Shown here: piece by piece, positions 5,002-7,150 of the stretch | Layout: each line of letters starts with the position of its first letter | How positions within the stretch are numbered: position 1 is the stretch's first letter | From: an uncultured Treponema sp. | GTDB lineage: Bacteria > Spirochaetota > Spirochaetia > Treponematales > Treponemataceae | NCBI GenBank assembly: GCA_945833725.1 | Contig: CAMAFU010000091.1 | Location: 1 to 7,150, forward strand | Length of the DNA: 7,150 nt | Direction of reading: 5' to 3' | The notes under the pieces: generated by a model | What the model saw: the letters and a program-made list of their open reading frames with translations, nothing else | Database searches by the model: none | What the model was told of the DNA's origin: nothing | Position numbers and translations under genes: made by a program

Positions 5002-6899
5002 TGGATAATTTATATACCAGAGATTTTAATGATGAAGAAGAATCTGGACTCAGCCTTAATAAGACTTTAAAAATTTCTTTTCTTTCCCTGCTAATAACGA
5101 TTACTTTTGTGGTTTATGGAATAAAACTTTATTCCCTGCAGGTAGTAGAAGGAAAAAATTACAGGGAACGGTCTCAAAAAATTTCAAGTCAGGTAAAGAC
5201 GATTCCTGCAAACAGAGGAGAAATTTTCGACAGAAATGCCTCTTTGCCTTTAGTTATTAATACAGACTCTTTTGCCGTGGATTTAATTCCAGCAGAAATA
5301 CCTGAAGGTTACTATGACACTGTTTCTGCTAAACTGGCATCCTATCTGGGAATTACAAAAAAAGATGTGGATAAAAAAGTTCCTTCTTATCTGCGTTCTT
5401 CGTATAATTCCATTGAAATTAGGGCGAATGTTCCTTTTTCAACAATTTCCAGCATTGCAGAAAACCTTAACGATCTTCCTGGCGTAAGCTGGAGAAGTAA
5501 ACCTATACGAAACTATGTTGAAACAGGTTCCATAAGCCACATAATAGGTTATGTAGGTGATATTACAAAAGAAGAAATAAATGTAATGTACAATCAGGGA
5601 TATAAAGCCAATTCAATTGTCGGAAAAACTGGCATTGAAAAGCAATACGATAAATTTCTTCAGGGAGAACCTGGCAGGGAGAGCAGAACTATAGATGCCC
5701 GCGGTCATATTATTTCTGATGTACCGATTGTAATTCCGCCAAAACCGGGTAAAAATCTTGTTCTTACCATAGATTTAAGAATTCAGGAACTGGCAGAAAA
5801 AGCACTGGGTGAACGAGTTGGTGCAGCTGTAGTATTAAAGCCTTCCTCCGGTGAAGTTCTGGCTATGGTTTCTTATCCTTTTTATGATCAAAACCTTTTT
5901 AACTCTGAAGATGCTTCTTCTGAATTTGCAAGGCTTTCTACAAGTCCAAACCAGCCTCTTATAAATCGTGCCGTAAATGCAACATATCCGCCGGCGTCTA
6001 CATTCAAGGCAATAATGACAACTGCAATTCTAGCAGAAAATGCCATTTCTCCAGATAAGAAAATTGAATGTACTGGAAGAATTGTTCATGGTCAGCAGAG
6101 GTTTACCTGTCATATAAAATATCCTGGTCATGGTTACCTTGACTTAAAAAATTCACTTGCCCAATCCTGTGATATTTATTACTGGATTGTGGGAAGAGAC
6201 AATCTTGGTGTAGACAAAATTGCATCATATTCGAAGGAATTCGGTTTCGGTCAAAGTCTTGGAATTGATTTGCCGGCTCAACAAACAGGTTTTGTTCCTA
6301 CAAGCCAATGGAAAGAAAGGCGTTTTCATGAAAAGTGGACTGACGGTGATACAATGAACATGTCAATAGGACAGGGATATACGCTTGTTACACCGCTTCA
6401 TGTTGCCAATATGATTGCCATGATTTGCAATGAAGGCGTAATTTATACTCCTCATCTTTTAAAAGAAATTCGGGAACCTGGAACAAACGAAACAATTCAA
6501 AATATTGAAAGAACCGTTCTTCATAAATCAAATATAGATGCTTCAATCTGGAAAGAAGTACAGAATGATTTGCGCTATGTAATAACTGACGGAACAGCGC
6601 AATATCCTATGAACAACAAAAAATTTCAGCTGGCTGGAAAAACCGGTACTGCCGAAGTAAATGGCGTTGAAGAAAACCACTGGCATTCATGGATGGCAGC
6701 TTACGGTCCTTTTGATGCACCTGTTGAAGAGCAGTATGTTATTGCCGTTATTGTTGAAGCTGTAAACGACTGGGAATGGTGGGCACCTTATGCAACAAAT
6801 ATTATTTTTCAGGGAATGCTGGCAAATCAATCCTATGAACAGGCTGTAAAAGAATTGGGATTCAATTACCTTATAAAAACTCGTACAAGACAGGAATAA
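5001..6899 (+). CDS. mrdA: Penicillin-binding protein 2 (elongation-specific D,D-transpeptidase)
   Basis: This class B PBP cross-links peptidoglycan during cell elongation, working with the glycosyltransferase RodA and activated by MreC; it is a beta-lactam target. At 632 residues it has the expected length. A cytoplasmic tail of about 25 residues precedes one membrane anchor (about 26-46). The dimerisation/pedestal domain follows, with NRGEIFDRN (71-79) and VGKTGIEKQYDKFLQGEPG (207-225). The transpeptidase domain has all catalytic motifs: STFK (S333 nucleophile, K336) after YPPA, SCD (389-391, the SxD form usual in PBP2), SIGQGY (455-460) and KTGTA (547-551). Near the C-terminus, where E. 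coli PBP2 has ENGGAGP, this protein has EAVNDWEWWAP (586-596). It starts on the last base of mreD and ends 2 nt before rodA. Confidence 0.96.
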   Translation: MDNLYTRDFNDEEESGLSLNKTLKISFLSLLITITFVVYGIKLYSLQVVEGKNYRERSQKISSQVKTIPANRGEIFDRNASLPLVINTDSFAVDLIPAEIPEGYYDTVSAKLASYLGITKKDVDKKVPSYLRSSYNSIEIRANVPFSTISSIAENLNDLPGVSWRSKPIRNYVETGSISHIIGYVGDITKEEINVMYNQGYKANSIVGKTGIEKQYDKFLQGEPGRESRTIDARGHIISDVPIVIPPKPGKNLVLTIDLRIQELAEKALGERVGAAVVLKPSSGEVLAMVSYPFYDQNLFNSEDASSEFARLSTSPNQPLINRAVNATYPPASTFKAIMTTAILAENAISPDKKIECTGRIVHGQQRFTCHIKYPGHGYLDLKNSLAQSCDIYYWIVGRDNLGVDKIASYSKEFGFGQSLGIDLPAQQTGFVPTSQWKERRFHEKWTDGDTMNMSIGQGYTLVTPLHVANMIAMICNEGVIYTPHLLKEIREPGTNETIQNIERTVLHKSNIDASIWKEVQNDLRYVITDGTAQYPMNNKKFQLAGKTGTAEVNGVEENHWHSWMAAYGPFDAPVEEQYVIAVIVEAVNDWEWWAPYATNIIFQGMLANQSYEQAVKELGFNYLIKTRTRQE

Positions 6900-6901
6900 A
6901 A

Positions 6902-7150
6902 ATGAAAATAAAACTTTCTCAGGCTTTTGATTATTTTATCCTCCTGGCGGTTATAATTCTTCTAGGAATGGGAATTATGTTTATTTACTCATCGGGAATT
7001 AATTCTGACGGGATTCTTGTTTCAAATGAGTATATAAAACAGATGATATGGGCAGGAATAGGAATCGTAATAATGCTGTTCGTTGCTCTTGTTGATTACC
7101 GCCGAATAAAAAGGTATGTTCCATATCTGTACGGTTTTCTTATTTTTATA
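6902..7150 (+). CDS. rodA: Peptidoglycan glycosyltransferase RodA, N-terminal part (cut by window end)
   Basis: RodA is the SEDS-family polymerase that extends glycan strands from lipid II during elongation and pairs with PBP2. Only the first 83 codons are present; the frame is open to the last base. The N-terminus KIKLSQAFDYFILLAVIILLGMGIMFIYSSG gives the first membrane helix ending in the IYSSG block typical of RodA/FtsW. A second helix (about 47-64, ending VDYRR) and the start of a third (YLYGFLIFI) follow. AGGA at 6892-6895 is 6 nt before the ATG and lies over the mrdA stop region, so the two genes are tightly linked. RodA rather than FtsW is called because of the adjoining mrdA and mreBCD. 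The catalytic part lies beyond the window. Confidence 0.92.
   Translation, partial: MKIKLSQAFDYFILLAVIILLGMGIMFIYSSGINSDGILVSNEYIKQMIWAGIGIVIMLFVALVDYRRIKRYVPYLYGFLIFI

Overview
The window most likely comes from a spirochaete of the genus Treponema, or a close relative. It is AT-rich and every gene is on the + strand. The gene order is a coiled-coil C4 zinc-ribbon protein, RNase P RNA, a membrane-anchored TPR protein, then mreB-mreC-mreD-mrdA(PBP2)-rodA. As I recall, treponemes share this order around the mre/PBP2/RodA genes. The genus call rests on synteny and protein style and was not checked by a search.

Region by region: (1) 16-885 encodes a coiled-coil plus C4 zinc-ribbon protein with a very acidic tail. 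(2) 894-1294 is a complete type A RNase P RNA starting 8 nt after that stop codon, followed by a T-rich tract. (3) 1311-1410 is a GC-rich non-coding block (61 of 100 bases G or C) that can fold into several small hairpins with GNRA-type loops. (4) 1440-2396 encodes a TPR protein with one N-terminal membrane anchor. (5) 2433-4357 holds mreB and mreC. (6) 4358-4494 is a 137-nt gap with three hairpins in a row, the middle one a perfect 16-bp inverted repeat. (7) 4495-7150 holds mreD, mrdA and the first 83 codons of rodA, packed with overlapping or nearly touching ends.

Together the mre/mrd genes encode the lateral-wall elongation machine. MreB filaments under the membrane connect through MreC and MreD to the RodA glycosyltransferase and the PBP2 transpeptidase, which make and cross-link peptidoglycan. 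The TPR protein sits directly upstream and is probably exported apart from its anchor, so it is a reasonable candidate accessory factor, but nothing in its sequence fixes its role. RNase P RNA (tRNA 5' maturation) and the zinc-ribbon protein are functionally unrelated neighbours.

I found no mobile element, CRISPR array, toxin-antitoxin or defence system. The protein-coding content is a conserved core locus. The least explained parts are the two structured intergenic blocks (1311-1410 and 4364-4474), which may be dispersed repeats or RNA regulatory elements.
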